From Rhynchopus sp. YZ270_cl-10 (taxonomy: Eukaryota; Euglenozoa; Diplonemea; Diplonemida; Diplonemidae): DNA of 64,000 nt. The stretch covers positions 1,054,001 through 1,118,000 of the forward strand of contig OZ037906.1 of assembly GCA_964035575.1 (NCBI GenBank), written 5' to 3'. How positions within the stretch are numbered: position 1 is the stretch's first letter; every line of letters begins with the position of its first letter. A program made the position numbers and the translations under genes. The notes beneath the pieces are model-generated. The model saw only the letters and a list, made by a program, of their open reading frames with translations. It was not told the origin of the DNA and made no database searches. Shown here piece by piece: positions 1 through 9,420 of this stretch.

Positions 1-667
1 TTCTGTACGGGTCTCGGATCGTGGTGCGGTGCGGTACCTGAGAGTTTTTTAGAGTGATGATAAAGGTCAGAGGGTTTTCCCCTCCCATTTGTGTCATTAT
101 TTAATTTTGCTCGGAAAGTGGTGTGTACTGGGCACAAGGAAATTCAGGTGTCATGCCCTATAAACGGGTGTGAAAATAGTCAATAATCCTGATTACCGAC
201 AATAATCCGGATTATGTGACAAGGTGGACTATTGGCAAAACACTATTTAAAGTTAACGTGCGGGGTGAGGAGGAGTGAGGAGGAAAAGCTGCATACCATA
301 GGTTGCTCATTTCACTACCAGGACTCGTCGCGAATAGCCCATACGTGCCCTAAACAGAAACGCAAAAACGACGACCGCCGGGCTCTGTGACCCAAGAGCC
401 CCCAACTTGCCCTAAAAATAAGTTCAGGGTTGCCCTAAAAATAAGTTCAGACTTGCCCCAAAAAAGTTCAGACTTGCCCTAAAAAAAGTGTTTGCCCTAA
501 AAATAAGTTCAGACTTGCCCTAAAAACACTTTTAGGGCAAGTCTGAACTTTTTCAAAATAGGGTAGGGTAAATCTGACTATTCCCCAATAGAATTTTTCT
601 TTTGTTTTACGATTTTTATATCTACTCTCCCCTACAACACTTGACAGAAACCAACCTAGCTCCCACA
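1..667. other. Spacer upstream of the first gene
   Basis: No coding exon is visible. At about 410-545 a short unit of the form TTGCCCTAAAAATAAGTTCAG recurs about five times in direct orientation, then in inverted form (AGGGCAAGTCTGAACTT at about 534-550), so the block can fold back. The last ~60 bases are pyrimidine-rich and end in an acceptor-like CAG at 645-647, about 20 nt before the ATG at 668. This is a candidate 5' splice or trans-splice acceptor. Confidence 0.5.
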
Positions 668-3600
668 ATGGAATCCTTCGAGTCGATGCAGGAAGAAGCG
701 GGCAGCCTCACTGCCGTTGTATCAAGCATGCTCAACGCACTCCGCACCTTTACCGGGGAGTCCCCTTACGAGCCGGGGACGGACGTTGCAAATCTTCCCA
801 CCTTGCAGAGTGTTTCCGAGCTTATTACCCTTGCGGTTGCGGTGTTGAAGCGCGACAACTCCCAAGAGCGGATCCGTGTATTGCTTTCCCATGAAGGTCC
901 TGGGGTGTTGGAGGCACTTCGAACATATCTCGTTGCCTGGCTGGTTCACGTCCCAGGAGTGACCGCTGAGGATCAAAAGACAGAGATGATCAGCGATCTT
1001 CGGGTGTTGGTGCTTCGCAGTTTGGAGCAGATAGTGTCGCTCACTTCGTACGACGATGTGCCTGATAAGGAGGCTCTTGGTCTCAATGTGACGTGTGCTG
1101 ATCTTCTGGCGGCGGAGTTTGAGAGGTTGCAAATACCGGTAACGTTGGTAGGTATTGCGTCTGGTGCAAGGCATATCCCTGAGAAGGTTAAGGTTGCTGC
1201 TGCACAGTGTCTTTATGTGTATGCACTGCGTAATGAAGCAGGGAGGGCGGATGTGGTGAGGGTGACAGCGCAGTTGTTGCAGTTGATGACGATTGAGAAG
1301 TCAGCGACGGTGCGGAACTGTGCGGCTGCGTGCATCAGGGAATGCGTCAATACGCATGCGAGGGAGGTGGAAGAGGCCGGGTTTGGCAGAGCTGTCGCAC
1401 AACTCGCAGGGTCTGATGGGTCAACCGACGTTCGCATCATGGTGCTCGAAACCTTCCAGGCGATATGCAAGGAGGTGCCCCGCTGTGCTGTAGACCCGAA
1501 GCTTGCGGATGTGTGCATACAACTTCTGGCCTCGGGTGGTGAGGGCACGGATTTGGTGGTAAAGTCGTGTCTGGTGATTGACGAAGTGGTCGAGAAGGAG
1601 GCACGGCGCACAGCAGAGGTGCTTGCAGTGACGCCTGCCCTGCCTCTTGCGCAGCAGCCGTCGGAGTTTACGTCGCGTTTTGTAGCGTCGAATGGGGTGG
1701 AGGCGTTGTTGAGGACGATTCTGCACCATGCAAGCGCGGATGTGACAGCGCGTGCAGCGCGTACACTGCGCAGGGTGGTGCAGAATGCGTCATGGCGTAT
1801 GGGGATTGCGCGCCGCATCGCAAGCAGCTCCTTGCGGGATTTATTAGACCTTCTCATCGCAGCAGCAGCGTCCGGTTCTCCTGAAGAGCAGTCCGCACAA
1901 AGCTTCCGCGAAATCGCGCTCATCGAAGTCGCCATCGTTGTGTGCCTCTCCCTTGCCCAATCCTCCGACGTCCGCAACCAACTCTCCCACATCGTCGGCC
2001 GTGGTGCCGAATGGTGTGTCGCCGCACGAGAAGCGCTGCTGTACTACTTCGACCAAGCCGCGATGGGCTACTTCGTTGACATGGCTGTTCTCGACTCCAC
2101 CACAGGGCAGAGACTCAACGTTCTCGAAGGGGTTGAATGGAGTGAATCAGGGTGGCCCACCAGAGAGAGTGTATACCAAGCACTGAGCGGTGTACAGCCT
2201 ACCGGGCTGCTTCCGCAGTCGATGCAATACAACATGGCGGAGATCCAGGACCGGCGGATGTCACGCTTCACTCAGGTCCTTCTGAGCTACAGCGCACACC
2301 TGGCGCTCTCAGACGATGAGGATGGGCACACAAAGGTGCCCTCCCCACAGAGACTCAGTCCGGAGCCCCCGGTGCTCCCCCCGACGCACATCGGGTCGCA
2401 GGTGTTGTGTGCACCCCCGCCCCCGCAGTGGTCGCAGGCACAGTTGAGGTCTGCCTCAGAGGGAAGACGTTCTCAGAGCAGGTCTGTGTCACGTCCGCGG
2501 GAGGAGACGAGGCATGTGTCGCAGCTGTCGGGGCAAGGGGGAGGGGGAGGGGGAGGAGGGGTGCAGGGGCAGGGGCAGAGGCAGTATGTACACAGTGCGC
2601 GTTCGCCTCCAGGGCCGCCAGCAGAGGCGTTCTATGCAAAGCCGCCGCAAGCGCAAGTGAGAGCACATAAGAGGCCGGACGCAGAGAGACCAGCACGTCG
2701 GTCCACCTCGCAGCCATTAGGGCTGACTGAGCCAAGAAGGTATGTGATGGGTGTTTATTACGCCTTTGTGCAAAGTGCATGGATTAGCAGGAACAAATAG
2801 GGTCATCTGAGTGGGAAAAAAATTGGGGCAATCACCGTGTCGGACCGGATCTTTTTCAACCCGAATTTTTCCTCCACTTCTAAGGGATTCTTTTAAAAAA
2901 AATATTCCTATCAACAGCCGAAGTGCCAGTGCCCGTGGTGTGTCTACTGCAGCACCGATCGACCCTGCGCAGTTCAATGCGCACGACGATGCACTGAAGT
3001 TTCTGGTGCAGTACGCGACACATTTTTCGAGGTATGAAAACACACTTACCTTTTTTCTCTTTTTCCACTTTCGTTTTTTTTTTCTCACAGCTCAATTGTT
3101 GACATGCGGTCAAGCATCAAAGGCGCACCGAGGTGGCGTGAAAACAACACCACAAACCCTTGGAAGCCCCCTACGAAGAAGAGCAGCGTCGAGAAGCGGG
3201 TGTGGACGGTAAGCGACCTGAAGGCGGGAGATCTGTTTATGTTCAACATACCTTACGACAGCCTTTCTGTCGCAGCTGTGGAGAGAGTGCTGTTTGCGGC
3301 GCGGAAGCATCAGTCGGATGTGAAGAAGGGCTTTCTGACCACACCGCAGCGTGCGAAGGGACGGCGGTGGTGTTTGTTTGATCTGCTCAACCTGGTGCTG
3401 CCGCAGCTGCAGCACCAGCTGCTGACGCTTGCGAAGCTGATGATTGCGATAGGCGAGAAGGAGACGCAGGTACCCATATTCATGCTTCGCGAACGTGAGA
3501 TTGCCCTAGGCGAACGTGGCATCACCCCCGGCACCCTCACAGAAGTCATCGAACAGCTTGTGTACTACAACCAAGTCCACATGGCACCACCAGACGATGC

Positions 3601-3685
3601 AGCAGACGTCGTCGCCAAACTCCAAAAACTCGCCCGCGACGACCCAAAAGGCTACGAAGACCTCTCCTCCAGCGACTCCTCCTGA
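668..3685 (+). CDS. ARM/HEAT-repeat protein of unknown function (3 exons)
   Basis: Exons are 668-2739, 2918-3031 and 3091-3685, giving about 926 residues. Both splices (AG|GTATG donors, pyrimidine-rich acceptors) keep frame, and the reading frame before the first ATG has no other Met. Residues about 1-500 are a run of paired Leu/Ala/Val-rich helices typical of armadillo/HEAT superhelices (e.g. VKVAAAQCLYVYAL, ATVRNCAAACIREC, ADVTARAARTLRRVVQNA). A low-complexity Ser/Pro/Gln/Gly linker with a poly-Gly tract follows at about 570-690. The last ~230 residues are a conserved-looking helical domain containing a PWKPPTKK stretch. I do not recognise a named family. ARM/HEAT proteins are usually scaffolds or cargo adaptors, so a binding role is inferred and no partner is indicated. 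The poly-Gly tract is encoded by a G-run that may be length-variable. Confidence 0.8.
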
Positions 3686-3732
3686 TTCTCTTTCGTGTTA
3701 GAAGTTTGAAGAAAAAAATATAGTCGAGCTTA

Positions 3733-4177
3733 CTGGGGGGGGGCGAATAAACGAGGTAATTCGAATAAAGCACGTACGTCGAATAAAGCACGCATTTGAA
3801 AAATGGGTTTTTTGCTTTTTTTTGCGTCGAATAAAGCACGTACGTGTTTTATTCGACTTTTTGAACTTTTCCTGTGTTGTGACAAGGTAGTTCGTATTTT
3901 GTGAAAATTTAAGTCGCTGAAATTTTGTCCATTTTTCCGTATATCCCCCACCACAAGCCGGGATTGGCTCGGAAATGCAACAAATTCACCTCTTGGGCGA
4001 AAAAAAATCGAAAAAAAAATTGCGACTGGAAAAACTTTCCAAAAAGTTCGAAAAGGCGAATAAAGCACGTACGTGCTTTATTCGCCTTTTCGAACTTTTT
4101 TTTTTTTTCAAACCTCAGGATCTGAAGTGTAGGGACGCCTAATAAAACACGTACGTGCTTTATTCGACCCCCCCCAG
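3733..4177. mobile_element. TA-flanked foldback element (MITE-like)
   Basis: About 445 bp bounded by TA on both sides (3731-3732 and 4178-4179). It begins CTGGGGGGGGCGAATAAA and ends with the inverted TTTATTCGACCCCCCCCAG. Inside, GAATAAAGCACGTACGT recurs in both orientations, and the centre holds a perfect palindrome at 4041-4100. No transposase is present, so it would be non-autonomous. TA target duplication suggests, but does not prove, a Tc1/mariner-type source. It carries a divergent copy (about 3911-3990) of the repeat also found at 5805, 22518 and 22725. Confidence 0.65.
4041..4100. repeat. Perfect 60-bp palindrome
   Basis: Positions 4041-4070 are the exact reverse complement of 4071-4100, centred on CACGT/ACGTG. 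There is no unpaired loop. Near-perfect shorter versions (32 nt) occur at 3826-3857 and around 4140-4165 in the same element. Confidence 0.9.
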
Positions 4178-4398
4178 TAATTCCTCGGGTGTACACTAAT
4201 ACAACCAAGTTTTCAAAGAAAATAAAAATTTTATGTGCATTTTTGGAAAAAATGTGTTTGTTTTTTTTTGGTGACGTAGCATTTCAGCTATGGATGAGTG
4301 TTCACAAGAGGCCCCATTCATATCAAAGGCTTCTTTCGCCTCACTAAAGGTACACTGTCGCGGGGCTTTGTATTTTCAAGACACCATTTAATTCCGTT

Positions 4399-4432
4399 AA
4401 GGTGACTACTATGTGGGGCTTAGGGTCATCTT
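4399..4432 (+). repeat. Hairpin motif H, copy 1
   Basis: AAGGTGAC at the left and GTCATCTT at the right can pair over eight positions with one G-U. The inner arm is eroded in this copy (CTACTATGTGGGGCTTAG). It is followed by an AT-rich, T-rich stretch. See the finding on family H. Confidence 0.6.
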
Positions 4433-4544
4433 ATATAACTTTCTCTATATAAATTCGGTTTGTTTATTTTGGTTTGTTTTTATTTTACAGTACTCCAAAC
4501 TTGGCGTCCAAATATAGCAGATTTGGGGTAATTTGGCGCCCTTT

Positions 4545-4675
4545 TTTTTTTGTAAACCACGAAATGGATGTCGGACTTGCATGGTTGGGTGTCCACCCCC
4601 CCGGTACAGAACCGGTTATTGTAGCAAGGTACACTGTCACGAAAGGGCTTTGTATTTCATGTCAACTTTTTTCAA
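4545..4675 (+). repeat. Dispersed module A, copy 1 (5' part replaced)
   Basis: Shares CCACGAAATGGATG, GCATGGTTGGGTGTCCACC, GGTACACTGT and GGGCTTTGTATTTCA with the copies at about 7941, 28036 and 45406. The upstream part containing GGAAGCGGGAGTAG is missing here. A short ORF that begins at the ATGGATG is not preserved between copies, so I treat the module as non-coding. Confidence 0.6.
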
Positions 4676-4706
4676 GGTGAAGCACGAGGGCGCTTAGGGT
4701 CATCTT
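4674..4706 (+). repeat. Hairpin motif H, copy 2
   Basis: AAGGTGAAGCACGAGGGCGCTTAGGGTCATCTT; the outer arms pair. It is immediately downstream of module A and followed by a long T run. Confidence 0.6.
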
Positions 4707-5277
4707 ATAAAAATCGTTCTTTTTTTTTTTTTTTTTGGACGCCAAACATATTTTGGAGTACTGCACTTTATTCTATTCTTTTTTTTACTAGAGAAGATGC
4801 CAAAGATACCAAAGATCTTTCACAATGGCGCTTCCCTTATGGTCGGCATATTCAAAGGTCTTATCAGGACCATTGCCATCCCTTAAAGGGCCCCTTTAGA
4901 AAATGCTAGTTTGTTGGAGGTCTAATAGCCGTCTTTCAATGATTCCTTACCTTTAGATTAGAGTTTGTGTGTCCCTGTACGGTGCAGGAGATTCCTCCCT
5001 TCTTTTGTTACATCGTGCCTTTTTCCACGTCGCTTATTAACTCAAATATCCTTGCACCTGAAAGGAGACACACAGACACCCTGTTGCCTTTCATAGATTG
5101 TTCTCTTGCTCAGAGAAGGGGCAACTTAGACCCTTTTGTTGTGGTATTTGTTTATACGCAACACACACCAACCCCCGTTTTTCAAAACAAATAAAAAGAG
5201 CAAAGGAAAAAAAACGTGAATCGACAAAAACAAGCAAAACAGCGTTTTTTCTTCTTTTTATCAGCTTTCACAGTTCT

Positions 5278-6025
5278 GGTGTGGCTGAAACCAGCAAATT
5301 TCACTGCTAAAGAACTGCTAACAAACTGCTAAATAATACCCTTTTTTTAGGGGTGGTGTATAAAAACATTTTTTTACCTTGGTTTTTCCACTCCCCCTGT
5401 TGGCGCGCCTCCACTCTTGCATACCCATGTGTGACCCCACCGTTGAACGCAATCGACTCGCTGAGTCAAAAGAACGCACAGAACGGGGCTGGAAAAAATC
5501 ACGAAACACGCGTACCGTGCGCCTGCGGCGCCCACAAAGTGAGTTTTCCCCCTGAGTATACTGAGTATACTGTGTATACTGTGTATACTGTGTATACTGT
5601 GTATACTGTGTATACTGTGTATACTGTGTATACTGTGTATACTGTGTATACTGTGTATACTGTGTATACTGTGTATACTGTGTATACTGTGTATACTGTG
5701 TATACTGTGTATACTGTGTATACTGTGTATACTGTGTATACTGTGTATACTGTGTATACTGTGTATACTGTGTATACTGTGTATACTGCGGAAATTGACC
5801 AAAAACGAGAACTTGTCCATTTCGGCGAATTGACCCCACCACTGGCCGGACGGATTCCGGAAATGCAAATGCCGGCGTTAAAAAGCTCACCAACGAAAAA
5901 AAAATTTTTTTTTCCCAACACCCGTGGGGAAAAAAGTTTTTATACACCACCCCCCCAAAAATGCATGCTAACAAAGTGCTAACAAACTGCTAAATAATAC
6001 CCTTTTTTTTGGGTTCAGCCACACC
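5278..6025. mobile_element. Nested foldback element just upstream of the ERLEC1-like gene
   Basis: The outer arms GGTGTGGCTGAAACC (5278) and GGGTTCAGCCACACC (6011) are inverted. The inner arms GGGGTGGTGTATAAAAAC (5350) and GTTTTTATACACCACCCC (about 5936) are also inverted. A 30-35 bp direct repeat containing CTGCTAAATAATACCC lies between outer and inner arms on both sides (about 5316-5348 and 5977-6010). The core holds the 9-bp tandem array and a copy of the GACCCCACCACT repeat. It ends about 70 bp before the next start codon. Confidence 0.6.
5552..5788. repeat. 9-bp tandem repeat (TGTGTATAC), about 26 copies
   Basis: Near-perfect array of the unit TGTGTATAC with two TGAGTATAC variants at the left edge. 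GTATAC is itself palindromic. Because the unit is a multiple of three, frames stay open across it on both strands. Those ORFs are by-products. Confidence 0.95.
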
Positions 6026-6093
6026 AAGTTCACTTTTCACTCAAAGAACCTCCCCCCACTCGACAGACCGACACAACAACAACAAAACATAGA

Positions 6094-7861
6094 ATGATAT
6101 TGTTTGGTACACGCCAGCTGCTGCTAGTGGTGCTGTGTTTGGTGCAGATCTCTACGAGCAGCGAATCGAACGGGGAGCAGCACTCACACGACGAGGCAGA
6201 AGAACGCGCGGACACGACAACAACGGTCGCTGCGGTTGGCGAGCCGGGTGAATGGCCCAGGTGGGCGTTCCCGAAGTGGGCGAAGCGCGACCCCTCTGAG
6301 GACGCCTCCGTCGTGGACGAGATCACCCCCACCTCCCCAATGAAGGTCACCTTCCAGAAGAAGCTGCCGCACTCCTGCAGCGAGACACCACTCCCCTTTG
6401 CGACCGGGACAGGGCAGACCTTTAAGTGCTGCCTCGACAACGATGAGTCGCTACCGGACCACTCCGATGCCATTGCTGCGCTTGCGACCCCTACAGCATC
6501 GCCGCAGCTTGCACGCGAACTGGACGACGCGCTGGTCAAGCTTGTCCCCTCAGGGCACGCCATCCTCTGGGCGACAGCAGGGTGGTGGACATATGAGTTG
6601 TGCCCAAACCGCTACATCCGGCAGTACCACCACGAGGCAAACATCATCCAGTCGGAGTACTACCTTGGTGTGGGTCGTGATGTGCTGACCGGGCCTGCGT
6701 GTGGTGTCGGGGTGCGGTACAAAGATGAGTCGGAGACTGCACACAAGAAGGTGAAGCGTCTCTACGCAAAGCAGAGCATCGCTGCGGACGGGACGTGGCG
6801 CATCGTGGCCGACAGCACAACCAAAGACGCAAAGCTGAAGTCGCGTCCATACTTCGCGACGTCGTATCACAACGGGGAGGTCTGCGATGTGACAGGAAAG
6901 CCGCGTGAGGTCGAGCTGCAGATGCACTGCAAGCAGGAGGGCGCCGTCGTGGACGACACGGCGACTGTCGAGCAGTCCTTCACTGTCCAGGAGGTGTCCC
7001 CGTGCAAATACTCGGCCGTACTCCTCTCCGAGCACGTCTGCCAGCTCCCGGAGTACACAAACATCGTTGCGTATCTGAACCAAGACTCAGAGCTGTCGCC
7101 CAACCAACGTTCTGCGCTTGCCAGGGAGCACCGCCAAAACGTGTTGACATCCACCAACGTGAAGGGTGTCGACGGTGCTGTCTACTCGGAGCTCGGCAGC
7201 AAAGGCTGCATCATGCTCAAGACAGGTGGCTGGTGGACATACGAACTCTGCTTCCGCCACTGGCTGCGCCAGTACCACGAGGTAGAGGACGTGATCGATA
7301 CTGAGTACTTCATCGGGCGTGGTGTCTCCGCTAACTCGCAGACCGACAGCCTCGCAGTGCGTGACCAGGCTTACAACATCGGCGGCAAGAAAGTTATGAA
7401 GAAGATGCACCAAGTAGCCAACCTCAAACGAGTCAAAGCGAACGGCACGTGGACTGCCCACGGCGATTTGGTATGGCATTGTTACCGCATTTACACTTTC
7501 AACCTCTCTCACCTTTAAACAAACACAACAGGGAAACTACCACTTCAGAACACTGCTGACAGACGGGACCACATGCGACCTGACTGGACAGCAACGAGAG
7601 ACAGAACTGCACGTGTACTGCACGTCAGACAAAACACAGTTCAGTGTATTTGAGACAGAAACGTGCAGGTACGAGGCTAAGCTGCACCTGCAGTCGATCT
7701 GCAAGCTGCAGGCGTACAAACACCTTGTGCAAGGAGACGACGACTACCAAGAAGCACACACGGCACGTGTCATCTGCGCTGCCGACAGTGGCGAAGCACC
7801 AAAGAAGAAGGCCTCTCGCAAAGAGATCCCAGTTGTCCTCCCAGAGGTGAGGGGCATTTGA
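6094..7861 (+). CDS. ERLEC1: ER lectin with two MRH domains (ERLEC1/OS-9 family)
   Basis: Two exons (6094-7470, 7532-7861; phase 0), 568 residues. The N-terminus is a clear signal peptide (MILFGTRQLLLVVLCLVQIS). Two mannose-6-phosphate-receptor-homology domains follow, at about residues 155-280 and 370-500. Each opens with the lectin signature GWWTYELC and has the R-Q-Y-H, Cys-pair and Y/E-R elements of the family. Two domains match ERLEC1 (XTP3-B) rather than OS-9, which has one. Known members bind trimmed N-glycans on misfolded proteins and deliver them to the Hrd1/SEL1L ubiquitin ligase in ER-associated degradation. The start is the first ATG, 28 nt after an acceptor-like CGACAG. The C-terminal tail is Lys-rich and no retention tetrapeptide is visible. 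The family call is strong. Orthology to ERLEC1 in particular is inference. Confidence 0.88.
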
Positions 7862-9420
7862 GGTGAGGGGCATTTCCTAAACCTGCACCTGCACCTGCAC
7901 CCGGTGCGGTTTATGAAGTTAATAGCGTACCCCTTTTTTTGATGGGTGGAAGCGGGGGCAGCACATATCAGCTGTAAACCACGAAATGGATGTGAGACTG
8001 CATGGCTGGGTGGTCCACCCCCGGTACCACCCGGTCATTGTACCAAGGTAGCGGGTTGTTGTATTTCAAGTCAAACTTCTTGTTTTTTCTGTAGACAACT
8101 CCCTAACGCAACACTCCGGGGGTTCGATAACCCGCGGAGTGTCAGTGCCCTGCGTCCCAGAGGCGTTTTGCACTATCAACCTTCACTTTTTTTTTTTTGC
8201 CAAGTATTATTTTACCTCTACGCTCCTTTTCTAAGGGGGGTGTAAGGGGTTTAAGGGTTACCTGGTTGTCAAAAAGTCGTGTAAAATAATAATAAATATA
8301 GTGGAGTGCATCCTCGGGTGACTACGCTAATACAACCAAGTTTTCAATAAAAAAATAATAGCCCAGAAGTACATGCTACGATGAAAAAAAAAAAATGAGG
8401 TTTTTTAAACCCGTCGCTTGCGCGCGCACTCTGTGATAAAAATAAAACAACGTTTTCTCTGTGGTTAGTTCTTTCTCTTGCAAAGGGAAGCTTAAGCTTA
8501 GGGGATTAAGGTAAATGGGATGGGGGGAGAAAAAAAGGAAAACACTCATATAGGGTGCGACCTTCCTTTTATTCGAACTACTTGGGTGCTAACAAAAGTC
8601 TCTTTTTCTTTTTAAAACAAATGCGTGTATTTTACGAGAGCATTCACGTTTCAAGCTTTCCCTCTTTTGCTAATCTGTTTGTTTGCAGATTCGTGTAGCT
8701 GCCATATTGTCTCGCGGGAGGGGGGAAAAAATATGAGGAATAATGATATCGGTACCTTCCGTAGTACAAAGGCCCCGGACAGCATTGGGTTTCTGAACTG
8801 AACCCTACACCCTACACAGGGGAAAAAAAGGCGGCAATTCTGCGCTTGTTTGCCGCAAACAAATATAACCGATATTAGCATTGTAGACGTGTGTGGTGAG
8901 GTGCATTTACCTCAAACACAGCTGCAGCATCGGCGTGAGAGATAGGGGTAGATTAGGCATGAACGACCACGGCTAATACCCATCCCTCATATTGATCGGT
9001 CCGTGCCTTGCGCCCGCAGAGGACGTTACTATTTCGCCCCCTTAAAAAAAAAATTGTGTACAGAACCCGTCCTCGGGCAGGTGATTGATTGCCGATACAA
9101 AAAAAAAAAAATCCCCCCCTTCCCTCCTCTCCCTTCTTTTGAATCAAACATCCGACACCTTAGTATAACCATATCCCCCAGCCCCAACCCCCTTGTGAAA
9201 AACAATACAAAACACCCCTTAATTCTCACCTTTTAAAAAAGCAACATATTCTAGTAGGTTTAGTGTGTTTGATAACTTATAGAGGGATTCTTTGCGCAGA
9301 ATATGGCCCTCAACGTGTATTGTGTGTAAGGTGATCTGCTCCCTTAACCTCACCACCACCATCACCCTCCCACAGAATACTACTTCCCCCCCCCTCCTTT
9401 TTTCTGGGAGGTCTTTTGTG
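7862..9420. other. Spacer with module A copy 2 and other repeats
   Basis: No coding exon seen. It holds module A (about 7941-8075), a G-family motif (about 8140-8190), a segment CCTCGGGTGACTACGCTAATACAACC (about 8313) that matches one at about 4183, and a repeat at about 8742-8800 also found at about 45113. The final ~300 bases are C/T-rich and lead into the next gene, with acceptor-like CAG (9373-9375) and GAG (9408-9410). Confidence 0.5.
7941..8075 (+). repeat. Dispersed module A, copy 2
   Basis: Contains GGTGGAAGCGGGGGCAGC, ACATATCAG, AAACCACGAAATGGATG, GCATGGCTGGG and TTGTATTTCAAGTC in the same order as the copies at 28036 and 45406. The 5' flanking arm is missing. Confidence 0.7.

Larger units (their letters stand above)
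4488..4763. mobile_element. Foldback element with CAGTACTCCAAA termini
   Basis: The left end CAGTACTCCAAAC..TGGCGTCCAAA and the right end TTTGGACGCCAAA..TTTGGAGTACTG are inverted copies of each other, about 275 bp apart, flanked by TA on the left and CA on the right. It carries one copy of module A (about 4545-4675) directly followed by hairpin H copy 2. No coding capacity is seen. It looks like a non-autonomous DNA transposon. Confidence 0.6.

Noticed and set aside
602-667. Earlier start for the ARM-repeat gene
   Set aside because: The frame extends upstream without an ATG, and an acceptor-like CAG lies between it and the ATG at 668.
5353-5982. Long ORFs with VYT or IHS repeats on both strands
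   Set aside because: Produced by a 9-bp tandem array; all frames stay open and there is no other coding signal.
8112-8141. tRNA T-arm / B box (GGGTTCGATAACCC)
   Set aside because: The segment is a self-contained hairpin CACTCCG...CGGAGTG. There is no D-arm, anticodon arm or acceptor stem at proper distance upstream.
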